Assembly: GCF_000758585.1 (NCBI RefSeq)
Contig: NZ_CP009281.1
Span: 4,092,001 to 4,156,000, forward strand
DNA length: 64,000 nucleotides
From: Paenibacillus sp. FSL R5-0345
GTDB lineage: Bacteria > Bacillota > Bacilli > Paenibacillales > Paenibacillaceae
Reading direction: 5' to 3'
The translations under genes and the position numbers were made by a program. Within the stretch, counting starts at the first letter, position 1, and the number at the start of each line of letters is the position of its first letter. Shown piece by piece: positions 1 to 8,508 of this stretch. The notes beneath the pieces were generated by a model that was given only the letters and a program-made list of their open reading frames with translations, did not search any database and was not told where the DNA came from.

Positions 1-696
1 TCGCACTGGAATTTGTGCCTGCATAGCAATCTCAACCGCACGTGGATGGATTACTTTTGCTCCTTGATGAGCCATGTTACAAATTTCTGTATAACTAACA
101 TACGTTAGCGGTTTTGCATCTTCAACGATCCGCGGATCTGCTGTAAGAATTCCGTTCACATCTGTATAGATATCAACCATATCTGCATGAAGAGCAGCGC
201 CCAAAGCAGTAGCAGAGGTATCACTTCCTCCACGGCCCAAAGTCGTCAAGTCACCAGCTTCAGTCTGTCCTTGGAACCCCGTTACTATAACCACTTTGTC
301 TTCACGCAGTTCGCGGAGAATTCGTTCAGGACGCACATCTAGGATTCTTGCATTGCCATAGTTACTATCTGTCATAAACCCAGCCTGAGCTCCCGTTAAT
401 ACGGTAGAAGCAATCCCTTCATTCTCCAGCAGTCCACAAAGTGTAGTCGCAGAGATAATCTCACCACAGCACATCAAGAGATCCTTCTCACGCTCAGGTA
501 ATGCATCTCCATTCTGCACAGCCCAATCCAATAGAGTGTCTGTTGCATAAGGTTCTCCCCGTCGGCCCATAGCCGAAACTACGATGACCAAACTATAGCC
601 GCTTGCGAGCTCCCGTTTGACGTTACGAATTACGTGCTCTCTAGCTTGTGGTGTTGAAAGTGATGTTCCTCCGAATTTTTGTACCAGAATACCCAT
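1..696 (-). CDS. dapG: Aspartate kinase (dapG-type), N-terminal part; gene runs off the window
   Basis: Phosphorylates L-aspartate, the first step towards diaminopimelate, lysine, threonine, methionine and dipicolinate. Translating the minus strand from the ATG at 696 gives 232 residues beginning MGILVQKFGGTSLSTPQ. They contain the kinase motif KFGGTS (residues 7-12), VVVSAMGR-like and GRGGSDTSA motifs and a YTEICNMAHQGAKVIHPRA stretch, all typical of aspartokinases. The C-terminal ACT domains lie outside the window. A TGGAGGAATT Shine-Dalgarno sequence precedes the ATG. Placement directly after spoVFA/spoVFB matches the B. subtilis spoVF-asd-dapG-dapA cluster, which favours the aspartokinase I (DapG) assignment over LysC. 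Here asd is missing between them. Confidence 0.93.
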   Translation of the reverse strand, partial: MGILVQKFGGTSLSTPQAREHVIRNVKRELASGYSLVIVVSAMGRRGEPYATDTLLDWAVQNGDALPEREKDLLMCCGEIISATTLCGLLENEGIASTVLTGAQAGFMTDSNYGNARILDVRPERILRELREDKVVIVTGFQGQTEAGDLTTLGRGGSDTSATALGAALHADMVDIYTDVNGILTADPRIVEDAKPLTYVSYTEICNMAHQGAKVIHPRAVEIAMQAQIPVR

Positions 697-757
697 GTAT
701 AATTCCTCCATTATTGTTAAAGCAAACACACTAATCATTCGTAAACAGAACTAATAT

Positions 758-806
758 CGTTTCTAAACGAGAAATTCCATTACAGTACGTAAGCTTATTT
801 CTTAAG
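758..806. repeat. Possible decayed fragment of the ~102-nt intergenic repeat
   Basis: The plus strand reads CGTTTCTAAACGAGAAAT followed after some divergence by AAGCTTAT and TTCTTAAG. The same blocks in the same order occur in the full copies at 24420-24523 and 34416-34515. The similarity is partial and could be chance in AT-rich DNA. Confidence 0.3.
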
Positions 807-998
807 TAAAGTTCTAATATTTTGAAAAATGGTTGTACCGCCCTCGAAATGAGGACGGTAGCAGTAGTGCTTATATTGTTTTGGTAGCAATGATCTCAGC
901 AATGGGTATGGCAGATCTTGGCTTTGAGCGTTAACGGCCGTGTCTCTTGATTAAGAGGTAACTCTGACCACGGCGGCATGTAACTTCTCATTGCTCAT
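795..998 (-). pseudogene. Possible asd remnant: short frame with an in-frame stop
   Basis: After a good Shine-Dalgarno (AAAGGGGAG, 998 upstream side) an ATG opens a frame encoding MSNEKLHAAVVRVTS and then TAA (951-953). The same frame continues open for about 51 codons to TAA at 795-797. The first residues resemble the start of Bacillus aspartate-semialdehyde dehydrogenase (GLHVAVVGAT in B. subtilis Asd). The position is exactly where asd sits in the spoVFB-asd-dapG order. The remainder does not resemble Asd. This may be a deletion remnant that still carries the old translation start, or a 15-codon leader peptide. The rest of the 697-1053 spacer holds no gene. Confidence 0.4.
836..860 (-). 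other. Strong hairpin in the dapG leader
   Basis: TACCGCCCTC and GAGGACGGTA form a 10-bp stem (one G-U pair on the RNA) around a 5-nt loop. The RNA continues ACAACCATTTTTC, which gives only a poor U-tract. It may be a weak terminator, a processing site or part of a leader structure for dapG. Confidence 0.5.
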
Positions 999-1053
999 TT
1001 GGTACATCTCCCCTTTTATTGACCGCAACTAATTCTACCGATTCCGCCCTAAT

Positions 1054-1650
1054 CTAGACAGAGTGAAACTTTTCAACAATCATCGGCTGTAGTTGTTTCC
1101 CTTGCAAAGCGGCATAGCAAGCTTCTGGGATAAGATCCATACGCGCTACTAACGAGTTAGGTTTGCCCTCAGGGTTATCCTGTCCGAATGGCACAAAATA
1201 AATATGTTTGGCCACTAGAAGCTTAGCAATATTTGCTGCATTAAGACCTAAGCCATCATTGGTAGATATCGCCAGAACAAGTGGACGTCCATTGCGCATC
1301 TGCGATTTTGCAGCCATGAGCACTGGACTATCGGTCATAGCATTTGCTAATTTACTCGTTGTATTTCCAGTGCAAGGTGCTATTGTAAGCACATCCAGCA
1401 GCTTGGAAGGACCCAGCGGTTCCGCTTCAACAATTGTAGAAATGATATCATTACCTGTTATATCTTTCAACTGTTTTAGCCAATTTTGCGATGTTCCAAA
1501 GCGGGTGTCGGTCCCTAGTACGGATGCTGAAACTATGGGCACTACATTTGCTCCCCCGTCCACGAAGCGTTGAATTTGCGGCATTACCTCAGCAAACGTG
1601 CAGTGAGATCCGGTAATCGCATACCCTACTGTTTTTCCGTGCCAATCCAT
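1054..1650 (-). CDS. spoVFB: Dipicolinate synthase subunit B (SpoVFB/DpaB)
   Basis: Flavoprotein-like subunit of dipicolinate synthase, active in the mother cell late in sporulation; dipicolinate with calcium fills the spore core. The 198 residues match the family throughout: GYAITGSHCTF at residues 9-19, AEPLGPSKLLDVLTIAPCTGN, SKLANAMTDSPVLMAAK, and GQDNPEGKPNSLVARMDL near the C-terminus. Length is usual for the family (about 200). The ATG lies one base after the spoVFA stop (TAAAATG), so the two subunits are translationally linked. Transcription probably comes from the sigma-K-like site before spoVFA. Confidence 0.95.
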   Translation of the reverse strand: MDWHGKTVGYAITGSHCTFAEVMPQIQRFVDGGANVVPIVSASVLGTDTRFGTSQNWLKQLKDITGNDIISTIVEAEPLGPSKLLDVLTIAPCTGNTTSKLANAMTDSPVLMAAKSQMRNGRPLVLAISTNDGLGLNAANIAKLLVAKHIYFVPFGQDNPEGKPNSLVARMDLIPEACYAALQGKQLQPMIVEKFHSV

Positions 1651-1651
1651 T

Positions 1652-2548
1652 TTATTCGTCCCCCTTGATTAAAGCCTCGTCCGATATCGACTGAACCAGC
1701 GCATTTGCCATAATAATCCCAGCGCTTTTAGGAGCTACAATGCCAGGGAGTCCAGGTGCCAGCATCGCTTTAATTCCTCTTTTCTCAGCATAACGAAAGT
1801 CACATCCACCTGGAGCGGAAGCCAGGTCGACAATTAAGCAATGCGGTGAGATTCGTGAGAGTACTTGTGCGGTGATGATCATACTTGGAATTGTATTAAA
1901 TATCAGATCAACATCCGGCACATGAAGCAACAGTTCACTGGTCATAAAAGGCTTCCAGCCCATTTCCTCTGCTCGTGCATAATGTTCCTGTTTTCTAACT
2001 CCGGCTTTAACACTAGCACCCAGTCCTTGCAGACTTCTTGCCATCGTAAAACCTGTTCTGCCTAAGCCCAGTACCATCGATTTGGAACTGTGAATAGTAA
2101 AATCCGTGTTCTGTATGGCCATAACCAGTGCTCCTTCCGCTGTTGGGATGGAGTTATAAATGGCTACATCATCACGATTAAGCAATTCAATTAACTTTAA
2201 TGAATGCTTAGCGCACATGCTGCGCAAGTAGCTTTTGGCCATACCGCTATACACCAAACAATGGGGTGGCAGAGCAGTAAAATGTTCCTCCAAGAGCATC
2301 AAGCGATCAGAAGAAAATAGAGCACTGATATTCCCTTCGTCATCACAACCAACTGTAGGCAACACTAATACATCTGCATTACTAAGCAGCTCTACCGACA
2401 TCTGTTCCAGGCTAACCCCCGGGCAAGGGGCTTCCCACTTATCGAACCCGGCAGCGCTTACCGTCGCATCCAATTCCACACATTTCCGAATCACTTCAAG
2501 CTGTCTCGCGTCCCCGCCCAGGAACACGATCCTGACGCCAGTAAGCAT
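1652..2548 (-). CDS. spoVFA: Dipicolinate synthase subunit A (SpoVFA/DpaA)
   Basis: NAD(P)-binding subunit of dipicolinate synthase, which converts the dihydrodipicolinate pathway intermediate to dipicolinic acid during sporulation. Residues 161-166 are GLGRTG, the Rossmann nucleotide-binding loop, inside a typical VLGLGRTGFTMARSL segment. An N-terminal GGDARQLEVI and a C-terminal LAPGLPGIVAPKSAG also match the family. The ATG at 2548 gives MLTGVRIVFLGGDARQ (298 aa), preceded by AAAGGAGCG at proper spacing. A longer frame starting 27 nt upstream is less likely because it lacks a ribosome binding site and does not match relatives. Confidence 0.95.
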   Translation of the reverse strand: MLTGVRIVFLGGDARQLEVIRKCVELDATVSAAGFDKWEAPCPGVSLEQMSVELLSNADVLVLPTVGCDDEGNISALFSSDRLMLLEEHFTALPPHCLVYSGMAKSYLRSMCAKHSLKLIELLNRDDVAIYNSIPTAEGALVMAIQNTDFTIHSSKSMVLGLGRTGFTMARSLQGLGASVKAGVRKQEHYARAEEMGWKPFMTSELLLHVPDVDLIFNTIPSMIITAQVLSRISPHCLIVDLASAPGGCDFRYAEKRGIKAMLAPGLPGIVAPKSAGIIMANALVQSISDEALIKGDE

Positions 2549-2589
2549 AGGGATGACGCTCCTTTCAACATACACTATCGACTATAGAG

Positions 2590-2618
2590 CATCTTATGCT
2601 GGGCATTCTTAATGGGTG
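2590..2618 (-). promoter_or_regulatory. Candidate sigma-K promoter for spoVFA-spoVFB
   Basis: On the minus strand CACC (-35 like, consensus mACm) is followed after 16 nt by CATAAGATG (-10 like, consensus CATANNNTA, one mismatch at the last base). The predicted start of transcription is about 35 nt before the spoVFA ATG. In B. subtilis spoVF is transcribed by sigma-K RNA polymerase. Inferred from pattern and context only. Confidence 0.45.
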
Positions 2619-2646
2619 AAAAGCGGAGAAGAATTACTATGCAGGC

Positions 2647-2681
2647 TTAAATGTGAAACTTATAATTTGTCATATTTGAAC
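2647..2681. repeat. Possible truncated copy of the ~102-nt intergenic repeat (right half)
   Basis: The plus strand contains TGTGAAACTTATAATTTG and then TCATATTTGAAC. These align with AGTGAAACTTATACTTTCTTATATTTTTAAC at the right end of the copy at 24420-24523. Only the second hairpin region is represented, with its stem degraded. Confidence 0.4.
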
Positions 2682-2732
2682 AAAAAAAAGCTCGCAAATC
2701 ACGCTGATTAGGCATAGATTCGCAAGCTTTTT
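2682..2732 (-). terminator. Rho-independent terminator after dut
   Basis: A 16-bp stem (minus strand AAAAAGCTTGCGAATC against GATTTGCGAGCTTTTT, with two G-U pairs) is followed by a run of T on the transcribed strand. It lies 12 nt after the dut stop codon and separates mlpA-dut from the spoVF unit. Confidence 0.9.
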
Positions 2733-2743
2733 AATGTTTTGTA

Positions 2744-3190
2744 TTATTTTCCAGTGTGACCGAAGCCTCCAGCGCCGCGTTCAGTTTCGGATAGAGTATC
2801 AACTTCAACCAAATTTACCACTGGTACCGCTTGAAATACCATTTGGGCAATACGCTCATTACGAGCAATCGCAAACGGCTCCTGGCCTAGATTGATCAAC
2901 AACACTTTGATCTCTCCACGATAATCAGCATCAATCGTTCCTGGTGTGTTCAAACATGTAATCCCATGCTTCAAGGCTAGTCCACTTCTTGGACGAATCT
3001 GAGCTTCTAATCCATCTGGCATAGCTAATGATATGCCAGTTGGAATTAATGCACGTTCTCCAGGTGCAAGAACAACTTCGTTTTCAACAGCGGCATAAAG
3101 GTCATACCCGGAAGCCTGTTCTGACATTTTACAAGGAAGATTAACATCCTCGTTTCCAGCTAGTTTATTGATTTGTACGTAATAAGACAA
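2744..3190 (-). CDS. dut: dUTP diphosphatase
   Basis: Hydrolyses dUTP to dUMP and pyrophosphate, keeping uracil out of DNA and supplying dUMP for thymidylate. All five conserved motifs of the trimeric dUTPase family are present in order: ASGYDLYAA (about residue 27), [37 protein letters not shown], and the C-terminal [10 protein letters not shown] arm. The start is taken as TTG at 3190 because AGGAGAG sits 6 nt before it; the ATG two codons upstream abuts the ribosome binding site. This gives 148 residues, the normal size. The gene overlaps the end of mlpA by 26 nt, which suggests coupled translation. Confidence 0.93.
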   Translation of the reverse strand: MSYYVQINKLAGNEDVNLPCKMSEQASGYDLYAAVENEVVLAPGERALIPTGISLAMPDGLEAQIRPRSGLALKHGITCLNTPGTIDADYRGEIKVLLINLGQEPFAIARNERIAQMVFQAVPVVNLVEVDTLSETERGAGGFGHTGK

Positions 3191-4433
3191 GATCATCTCT
3201 CCTAACATTTGCAATAGCTTTATCTGTTGAGCCTACCATCGCTAAAGAAAGCGGCTCAGCAAACATATTATCAAGCACACTGTTGATATTGTCCATCGTA
3301 ACTAACTGAATCTTAGCGATCATATCGTCTAATGTGTTGTGTTTTCCGAGCATAAGTTCATTTTTTCCGATACGATTCATCCGGCTACTAGTACTTTCAA
3401 GGCTAAGAATGAGGCTACCTTTAAGCTGCTCCTTGCCTTTTCTCAATTCATCTTCACTGAGACCCTTAGTAGCGAGTTCGTACATCATTTCTTTAATAAG
3501 CTCCATTACATCCTTGGTTTGCTTTGGTGCAGTTCCAGCATAGACCGTGAACAATCCAGAATCCGCTTGAGAACTATGGTATGAATATACGGAATAGGCT
3601 AGGCCTCGTTTTTCACGAATCTCTTGGAACATCCGTGAGCTCATCCCACCACCAATGGCATTATTAATAAGCACCATAGCATATTGTAATGGATCGCCAG
3701 AGCGGACCCCTGGTAAGGAAAGACAAATATGATTCTGTTCTGTTTTCTTGCGGTGGAACAACATTTCCCCATAATAATCCGGTTTAGTCAGCGGCGCAGA
3801 TGTGCCATGATTAGCAAAAGAACCAAAATGCTTCTCCAGCAGCTCAATCAGTCCATCGCTGATGTTGCCCGCTACACTTATTACCGTATTCTCAATCGTA
3901 TACTGCTCTTTCATGTATGCACGAAGATCATCTGGCTTCATCTCCATTAGCCGTTCTTTTAAGCCAAGGATAGAATACGCAAGCGGATGATCCTTGTAAG
4001 CAGCAGCACACATCAAATCATGTACAAGATCGTCTGGTGTGTCCTCGCACATTGAAATTTCTTCAAGGATGACATTCTTTTCTTTCTCCAGCTCTTCAGC
4101 ATCCATACGTGAACGGAAGAACATATCTGCTAACACATCTACTGCGATGGGCAGATGCTCATCCAGTACTTTTGCATAATAGCAAGTGTATTCCTTAGAG
4201 GTAAATGCATTTACATTGCCGCCAATAGCATCGAACTGCTCGGCGATGTCCTTAGCACTATATCGGTCTGTACCTTTAAAAAGCATATGTTCTACAAAAT
4301 GGGATATCCCGTTGTTTCCAGGGTTTTCATTCCGCGAACCTGTCTTTACCCAGATGCCGAATGAAACGGATCGGCCTGTCGGAATTTTTTCCATTACTAC
4401 TCGCAATCCATTGGATAATACTATTTTTTCCAC
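3165..4433 (-). CDS. mlpA: M16-family zinc metalloprotease (MlpA/YmxG)
   Basis: Pitrilysin/processing-peptidase-like enzyme of about 422 residues, the usual size of this single-chain pair of M16 domains. The inverted zinc motif HFVEH (residues 45-49) with the downstream glutamate in NVILEEISM is intact. The [17 protein letters not shown] and [22 protein letters not shown] segments are characteristic. The start is a GTG at 4433, seven nt after AGGAGG; it opens [16 protein letters not shown]. In B. subtilis the orthologue lies between ylxY and spoVFA, as here. Cytoplasmic; its substrate is not established by the sequence. Confidence 0.92.
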   Translation of the reverse strand: MEKIVLSNGLRVVMEKIPTGRSVSFGIWVKTGSRNENPGNNGISHFVEHMLFKGTDRYSAKDIAEQFDAIGGNVNAFTSKEYTCYYAKVLDEHLPIAVDVLADMFFRSRMDAEELEKEKNVILEEISMCEDTPDDLVHDLMCAAAYKDHPLAYSILGLKERLMEMKPDDLRAYMKEQYTIENTVISVAGNISDGLIELLEKHFGSFANHGTSAPLTKPDYYGEMLFHRKKTEQNHICLSLPGVRSGDPLQYAMVLINNAIGGGMSSRMFQEIREKRGLAYSVYSYHSSQADSGLFTVYAGTAPKQTKDVMELIKEMMYELATKGLSEDELRKGKEQLKGSLILSLESTSSRMNRIGKNELMLGKHNTLDDMIAKIQLVTMDNINSVLDNMFAEPLSLAMVGSTDKAIANVRRDDLVLLRTNQ

Positions 4434-4509
4434 TTCAAGTCCTCCTGGCAATAGCCATGTTCTATCTAAATTACTTCACGTGCCTATAATCCTACCAGAA
4501 ATAGATCAC

Positions 4510-5493
4510 TCACTCAACATCAGAGGGGATTAGACGCTCCGCTGAGAGTGTTTGGCTAACTGTACCTAGCTGTAACCCTTTTGCCTTTATCCCGCGTATC
4601 ATGACCTTCAGCGCCTTGGAGGATGAGGCAGTCGGATGCATTAGAACAAGTGTGCCGGGTTCAGCTTTACTTGTGATTTTGGCAACAATGGATTCAGGAG
4701 CAGGATTGCGCCAATCCACTGTATCCACAGTCCAGAGCACGGTCTTTAAGCCCAAACTGCTAGCAATGTCTACTGTCTCTTGATCGAAATCACCTGATGG
4801 AGGCGCGAACCATTTATTAGTGACTCCAAGCGATTCCTTTAACAGCTTTTGAGTCTTCTCAATTTCTACGGTAGCCCGCGCTCGACTTAAGGTACTCATA
4901 TTGGGGTGGGTATACGCGTGATTCTCCATCTCATGACCACGCTTTAGCATTTCTGCAGCAAGCTCCGGATTTTTACTCAACCAGCTTCCATCCAGAAAAA
5001 ACGTAACTTTTACGTTCTCTTCATCCAGAATATCCAGCATTGGCACAATGTACTGATTTCCCCATGCCACATTAATCATCAGTGAAACCATCGGTTTCGC
5101 CGGGTTTCCGCGATATATAGGTTCTGCTCCCAGTTCATTAAGCGATACTTTTGGTTCGATCTGTCGATATACAAACTTAATGGGTTCTTTTGGCGCCAAA
5201 AGAGCATTCCGATAGGTACTCTCTACATCAACCTCAAGTCCGTTATAGCCCGGAATAGCTTTCCAGACCCGATCAACCACGGCATCCACTGGTGGCGCAT
5301 TTAGCTTAGCCGCTGCGGTTTCAATCCTCAGACGAAGATCATTGTTCGCCGCCTTAGGGATATCCTTCCACACTGCAAGATCATCCTGCGGTTTCAATTG
5401 TGCAAGCATGTCCTTGACCGGCCCCTGTGTGCTGCCAATTCCTATCACGATTGCTACACAAGCAACCACTAATGCCACCTTTTCCGTCTTCAT
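4510..5493 (-). CDS. ylxY: YlxY-type sporulation protein, polysaccharide-deacetylase fold
   Basis: A secreted or membrane-anchored NodB-homology protein of 327 residues. Residues 5-24 form a hydrophobic export signal (VALVVACVAIVIGIGSTQG). The NodB domain occupies about residues 135-320. The zinc-binding HxxxH is present (NHAYTHPN), but motif 1, normally TFDDG, reads MINVAWG, so the catalytic aspartates are missing. That pattern fits the YlxY sporulation subfamily rather than an active PdaA/PdaB deacetylase. The ATG follows GGGGAGGAAG. It lies between pnp and mlpA as in B. subtilis. Function is probably in spore envelope formation, but this is inference. Confidence 0.88.
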   Translation of the reverse strand: MKTEKVALVVACVAIVIGIGSTQGPVKDMLAQLKPQDDLAVWKDIPKAANNDLRLRIETAAAKLNAPPVDAVVDRVWKAIPGYNGLEVDVESTYRNALLAPKEPIKFVYRQIEPKVSLNELGAEPIYRGNPAKPMVSLMINVAWGNQYIVPMLDILDEENVKVTFFLDGSWLSKNPELAAEMLKRGHEMENHAYTHPNMSTLSRARATVEIEKTQKLLKESLGVTNKWFAPPSGDFDQETVDIASSLGLKTVLWTVDTVDWRNPAPESIVAKITSKAEPGTLVLMHPTASSSKALKVMIRGIKAKGLQLGTVSQTLSAERLIPSDVE

Positions 5494-5652
5494 GACGACT
5501 TCCTCCCCGATAGAAACGAATTTCAGGTTCGTTCCACACGATTACAAAGACACTTTGTCCCAATCTATGAGACAAGGGAGGAATTTATGTCATGAACAGA
5601 TACAAGACTAATAGATAGAATTACTGGTTCCCGCTTTCCAATTTCAGTCATA

Positions 5653-5691
5653 TAAAAAAAGAGCCAGAGCGCAAATCGCTTCTGTCTCTTT
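5653..5691 (-). terminator. Rho-independent terminator after pnp
   Basis: The minus strand reads AAAAGAGACAGAAGCG, a short loop and CGCTCTGGCTCTTTTTTT. This forms a stable stem with minor mismatches and a long T tract, about 50 nt after the pnp stop codon. Confidence 0.88.
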
Positions 5692-5740
5692 TAATAATGA
5701 AATTAGATCCCTTTAGTAAAGGCTATTACTGAGATCAAAC

Positions 5741-7843
5741 TTATGCTTTAGCGCTAGTTTCTGAAGTCAATACCGCTTTACGAGACAAGTTAACCCGGCC
5801 TTGTTGATCGATTTCAGTAACTTTAACTGTAATGGTGTCGCCAACAGCAACAACATCTTCTACCTTCGCTACACGCTCAGTAGACAATTGGGAAATATGC
5901 ACCAATCCGTCTTTACCCGGAATGAGTTCAACAAATGCGCCGAATTTCTCAATACGTCTAACTGTACCCACATAAATTTCACCGACTTGTACTTCACGTA
6001 CAATACCTTCGATGATCGAACGGGCTTTTTGAATCATTTCTTCATCAGAAGATCCGATAAAGACACGTCCATCTTGTTCGATGTCGATTTTCACGCCGGT
6101 TTCTTCGATAATTTTGTTGATGATTTTACCACCCGCACCAATAACATCACGGATTTTATCCGGATTAATGTTGATGATAATGATTTTTGGAGCATATTTG
6201 GACAGGTTAGCTCTAGGCTCAGAGATGGCTTCCATCATTTTACCTAAGATGTGCATCCGGCCTTCCTTAGCCTGTTGCAGTGCTTCATGAAGAATTTGAC
6301 GGTCAATACCATCGATCTTAATGTCCATTTGGATCGCAGTTACACCTGCTGCAGTACCCGCTACCTTAAAGTCCATATCTCCAAGATGATCTTCCATACC
6401 TTGAATATCTGTCAAAATAGACACATGATCTCCATCCTTGATTAGACCCATAGCTACACCAGCAACTGGAGCTTTGATCGGTACGCCTGCATCCATCATA
6501 GCCAGCGTACTTGCACAAATACTAGCTTGTGAAGTAGAACCATTAGACTCGATAACCTCAGATACAAGACGAATCGTGTACGGGAATTCAGTTTCACTTG
6601 GGATCACTTTAGACAATGCGCGTTCACCTAATGCTCCATGACCAATCTCACGACGACCTGGTGCTCTAAGCGGACGTGCTTCCCCTACGCTGAACGGAGG
6701 GAAATTATAGTGGTGCATGAACCGTTTAGTTTCAGTCAGATCAATACCGTCAAGAATTTGCACATCGCCGAGTGCGCCTAGCGTACATACGCTAAGTGCT
6801 TGCGTTTGCCCACGGGTGAACAATCCAGAACCATGAGTACGCGGCAATAGGTTAGTATCACAATCAATCGGACGAATTTCATCCAGCTTACGTCCATCTG
6901 GACGAACCTTATCATGCGTAATCAGACGTCTAACTTCTTCCTTCACGATGTCATGTAATACTTCCTTAACATCCTTCAGAAGTTCTGGAGTCTCTATGTA
7001 TTTCTCAGCGAAATACGTAACTGTTTCATTATTTACCACATCAATAGCTTCTTGACGAGCATGCTTCTCAGCAATTTTAACTGCATCAACCAAACGAGCT
7101 TGTGCAAACGCACGAACCTCAGTGTTCACTTCAGCATTTACTGCGTGCAGCTTCACTGCCATTTTTTCTTTACCAGCGATTGCAACCAATTCTTCAATTG
7201 TAGCTACGATATTACGGATTTCTTCATGTCCGAACATAATCGCTTCGAGCATAACTTCTTCCGGAACTTCATTAGCTTCCGCTTCTACCATCATGATAGC
7301 ATCCTTCGTACCAGCAACAGTCAAGAAAATATCACTAATTGCTTGCTGAGCAATATCAGGGTTGATGATAAATTCGCCATTGATGCGGCCTACATTGACG
7401 CCACCGATAGGTCCGTCAAACGGTACATCGGAAATGCTAAGTGCTGCAGAAGTACCAATCATAGCGGCAATTTCTGGTGTGCAATCTTGATCCACACTCA
7501 TTACCAGATTGAGAACTTGTACATCATTACGGAATCCTTCTGGGAACAGTGGGCGAATCGGGCGGTCAGTCAAACGGCTGGACAGAATCGCTTTTTCACT
7601 CGGTCTGCCTTCACGTTTAATAAAACCACCTGGGATCTTACCTACTGCATATAATCTTTCCTCATAGTTGACCGTCAGCGGGAAAAAATCCAAATCTTTA
7701 GGCTCGCTTGAAGCGGTAACAGTACACAGAACTGCTGTATCTCCGTAACGCACCATAACGGCTGCGTTTGCTTGTTTAGCTAGGCGGCCCGTTTCCAGCA
7801 CAAGGCGTCTTCCGCCTAGCTGCATTTCTACACGTTTTTCCAT
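5741..7843 (-). CDS. pnp: Polyribonucleotide nucleotidyltransferase (PNPase)
   Basis: 3'-to-5' phosphorolytic exoribonuclease for mRNA turnover, forming a trimer with two RNase PH cores. The 700 residues show the first RNase PH core ([39 protein letters not shown]), an all-helical linker, the second core ([57 protein letters not shown]), the KH domain ([20 protein letters not shown]) and a C-terminal S1 domain ending SRKAVLTSE. The ATG at 7843 follows AAGGAGG by seven nt. A longer in-frame extension exists but has no ribosome binding site. Downstream of rpsO, as in most bacteria. Confidence 0.98.
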   Translation of the reverse strand: MEKRVEMQLGGRRLVLETGRLAKQANAAVMVRYGDTAVLCTVTASSEPKDLDFFPLTVNYEERLYAVGKIPGGFIKREGRPSEKAILSSRLTDRPIRPLFPEGFRNDVQVLNLVMSVDQDCTPEIAAMIGTSAALSISDVPFDGPIGGVNVGRINGEFIINPDIAQQAISDIFLTVAGTKDAIMMVEAEANEVPEEVMLEAIMFGHEEIRNIVATIEELVAIAGKEKMAVKLHAVNAEVNTEVRAFAQARLVDAVKIAEKHARQEAIDVVNNETVTYFAEKYIETPELLKDVKEVLHDIVKEEVRRLITHDKVRPDGRKLDEIRPIDCDTNLLPRTHGSGLFTRGQTQALSVCTLGALGDVQILDGIDLTETKRFMHHYNFPPFSVGEARPLRAPGRREIGHGALGERALSKVIPSETEFPYTIRLVSEVIESNGSTSQASICASTLAMMDAGVPIKAPVAGVAMGLIKDGDHVSILTDIQGMEDHLGDMDFKVAGTAAGVTAIQMDIKIDGIDRQILHEALQQAKEGRMHILGKMMEAISEPRANLSKYAPKIIIININPDKIRDVIGAGGKIINKIIEETGVKIDIEQDGRVFIGSSDEEMIQKARSIIEGIVREVQVGEIYVGTVRRIEKFGAFVELIPGKDGLVHISQLSTERVAKVEDVVAVGDTITVKVTEIDQQGRVNLSRKAVLTSETSAKA

Positions 7844-7878
7844 AAATACCTCCTTGAATAGTAGTAGACCCGCAGTCA

Positions 7879-7906
7879 AATATAGCAGGTTCACATATCG
7901 ATCTAA
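7879..7906 (-). promoter_or_regulatory. Weak candidate promoter for pnp
   Basis: The minus strand has an extended -10 (TGC then TATATT) with a poor -35 (TTAGAT) 16 nt upstream, about 36 nt before the pnp start. Support is modest; pnp may also be transcribed by read-through from rpsO. Confidence 0.3.
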
Positions 7907-7956
7907 TGAATCGGAAAGGCTTGTCCCAAAGGTATGTAGCCTGTTCTGTATGCATA

Positions 7957-8004
7957 TAAGAAGAAACGGCTAAGTCTTACAGATGAAGTGCAGTCGCCGT
8001 TTTT
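7957..8004. repeat. Possible half copy of the ~102-nt intergenic repeat (left hairpin)
   Basis: The plus strand begins TAAGAAGAAACGG, identical at 12 positions to the left end of the copies at 21343 and 32001. It closes with GCCGTTTTTACG, so AAACGGC pairs with GCCGTTT. The interior differs. The rest of the 7844-8136 spacer holds the rpsO terminator and the pnp leader. Confidence 0.45.
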
Positions 8005-8050
8005 ACGAATAATCTCATCAGTCTTGCTATAAAGTTTTCCCTAAATTTTC

Positions 8051-8117
8051 AAAAAGCAACCCAGCTGTCCCGCTGTCGCTCCGAGAAGGACATACGGTAT
8101 ACAACCAGGCTGCTTTA
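8051..8117 (-). terminator. Terminator-like hairpin after rpsO
   Basis: On the minus strand AAAGCAGCC pairs with GGTTGCTTT over nine positions (one G-U) and is followed by TTTTTGAAAATTT. The long loop carries an inner GTCC/GGAC hairpin. It begins about 20 nt after the rpsO stop, where pnp separates from rpsO. The U-tract is short, so partial read-through into pnp is likely. Confidence 0.65.
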
Positions 8118-8136
8118 AGGGTTATCTTATGGAAAA

Positions 8137-8406
8137 TTAACGACGCAATCCCAGTCTTTCGATCAGGGCGCTGTAACGTCTGATGTCTTTGTTTTTCAAA
8201 TACGCCAGAAGTTTACGACGTTGTCCAACCATTTTCAACAATCCGCGACGGGAGTGATGATCTTTCTTGTGCGTACGCAAGTGGTCAGTCAAATTAACGA
8301 TGTTCTCCGTTAGGATAGCAACTTGCACCTCAGGGGATCCAGTATCGGATTCGTGAGTTTTGTGCTCGTCGATCAATTGATGTTTACGTTCTTGAGTCAA
8401 TGCCAT
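8137..8406 (-). CDS. rpsO: 30S ribosomal protein S15
   Basis: Primary 16S rRNA-binding protein of the small-subunit platform. The 89 residues beginning [12 protein letters not shown] match S15 along their length, with [16 protein letters not shown], the [12 protein letters not shown] rRNA-binding segment and a C-terminal [13 protein letters not shown]. The ATG follows GAAGGAGGTGAACAGG. In-frame codons upstream overlap the ribosome binding site and are not part of the protein. It has its own promoter about 100 nt upstream and precedes pnp. Confidence 0.98.
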   Translation of the reverse strand: MALTQERKHQLIDEHKTHESDTGSPEVQVAILTENIVNLTDHLRTHKKDHHSRRGLLKMVGQRRKLLAYLKNKDIRRYSALIERLGLRR

Positions 8407-8502
8407 CCTGTTCACCTCCTTCAATATAATCGCCACTAGCCTCGTCACCGTCGGTGAGAACGTGCAACCAAGCTAAGGTTATGATGCTGTAAGCCAGCAA
8501 CG
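8407..8502 (-). promoter_or_regulatory. rpsO 5' leader, candidate S15 autoregulatory RNA
   Basis: The predicted transcript has about 96 nt before the S15 start. It contains GCTGGCTTACAGC (hairpin), TCACCGACGGTGA (hairpin), and short complementary pieces that could form a multi-helix junction near the ribosome binding site. S15 of Geobacillus and other bacteria represses its own mRNA through such leaders. The fold here is not proven. Confidence 0.4.
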
Positions 8503-8508
8503 TTTATT

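Noticed and set aside
697..1053. Lysine riboswitch before dapG
   Set aside because: None of the conserved L-box segments could be found in the spacer. Only a simple hairpin is present.
7052..7654. 200-codon plus-strand frame opposite pnp
   Set aside because: Shadow of the PNPase gene. Composition is that of an antisense frame and no start signal is present.
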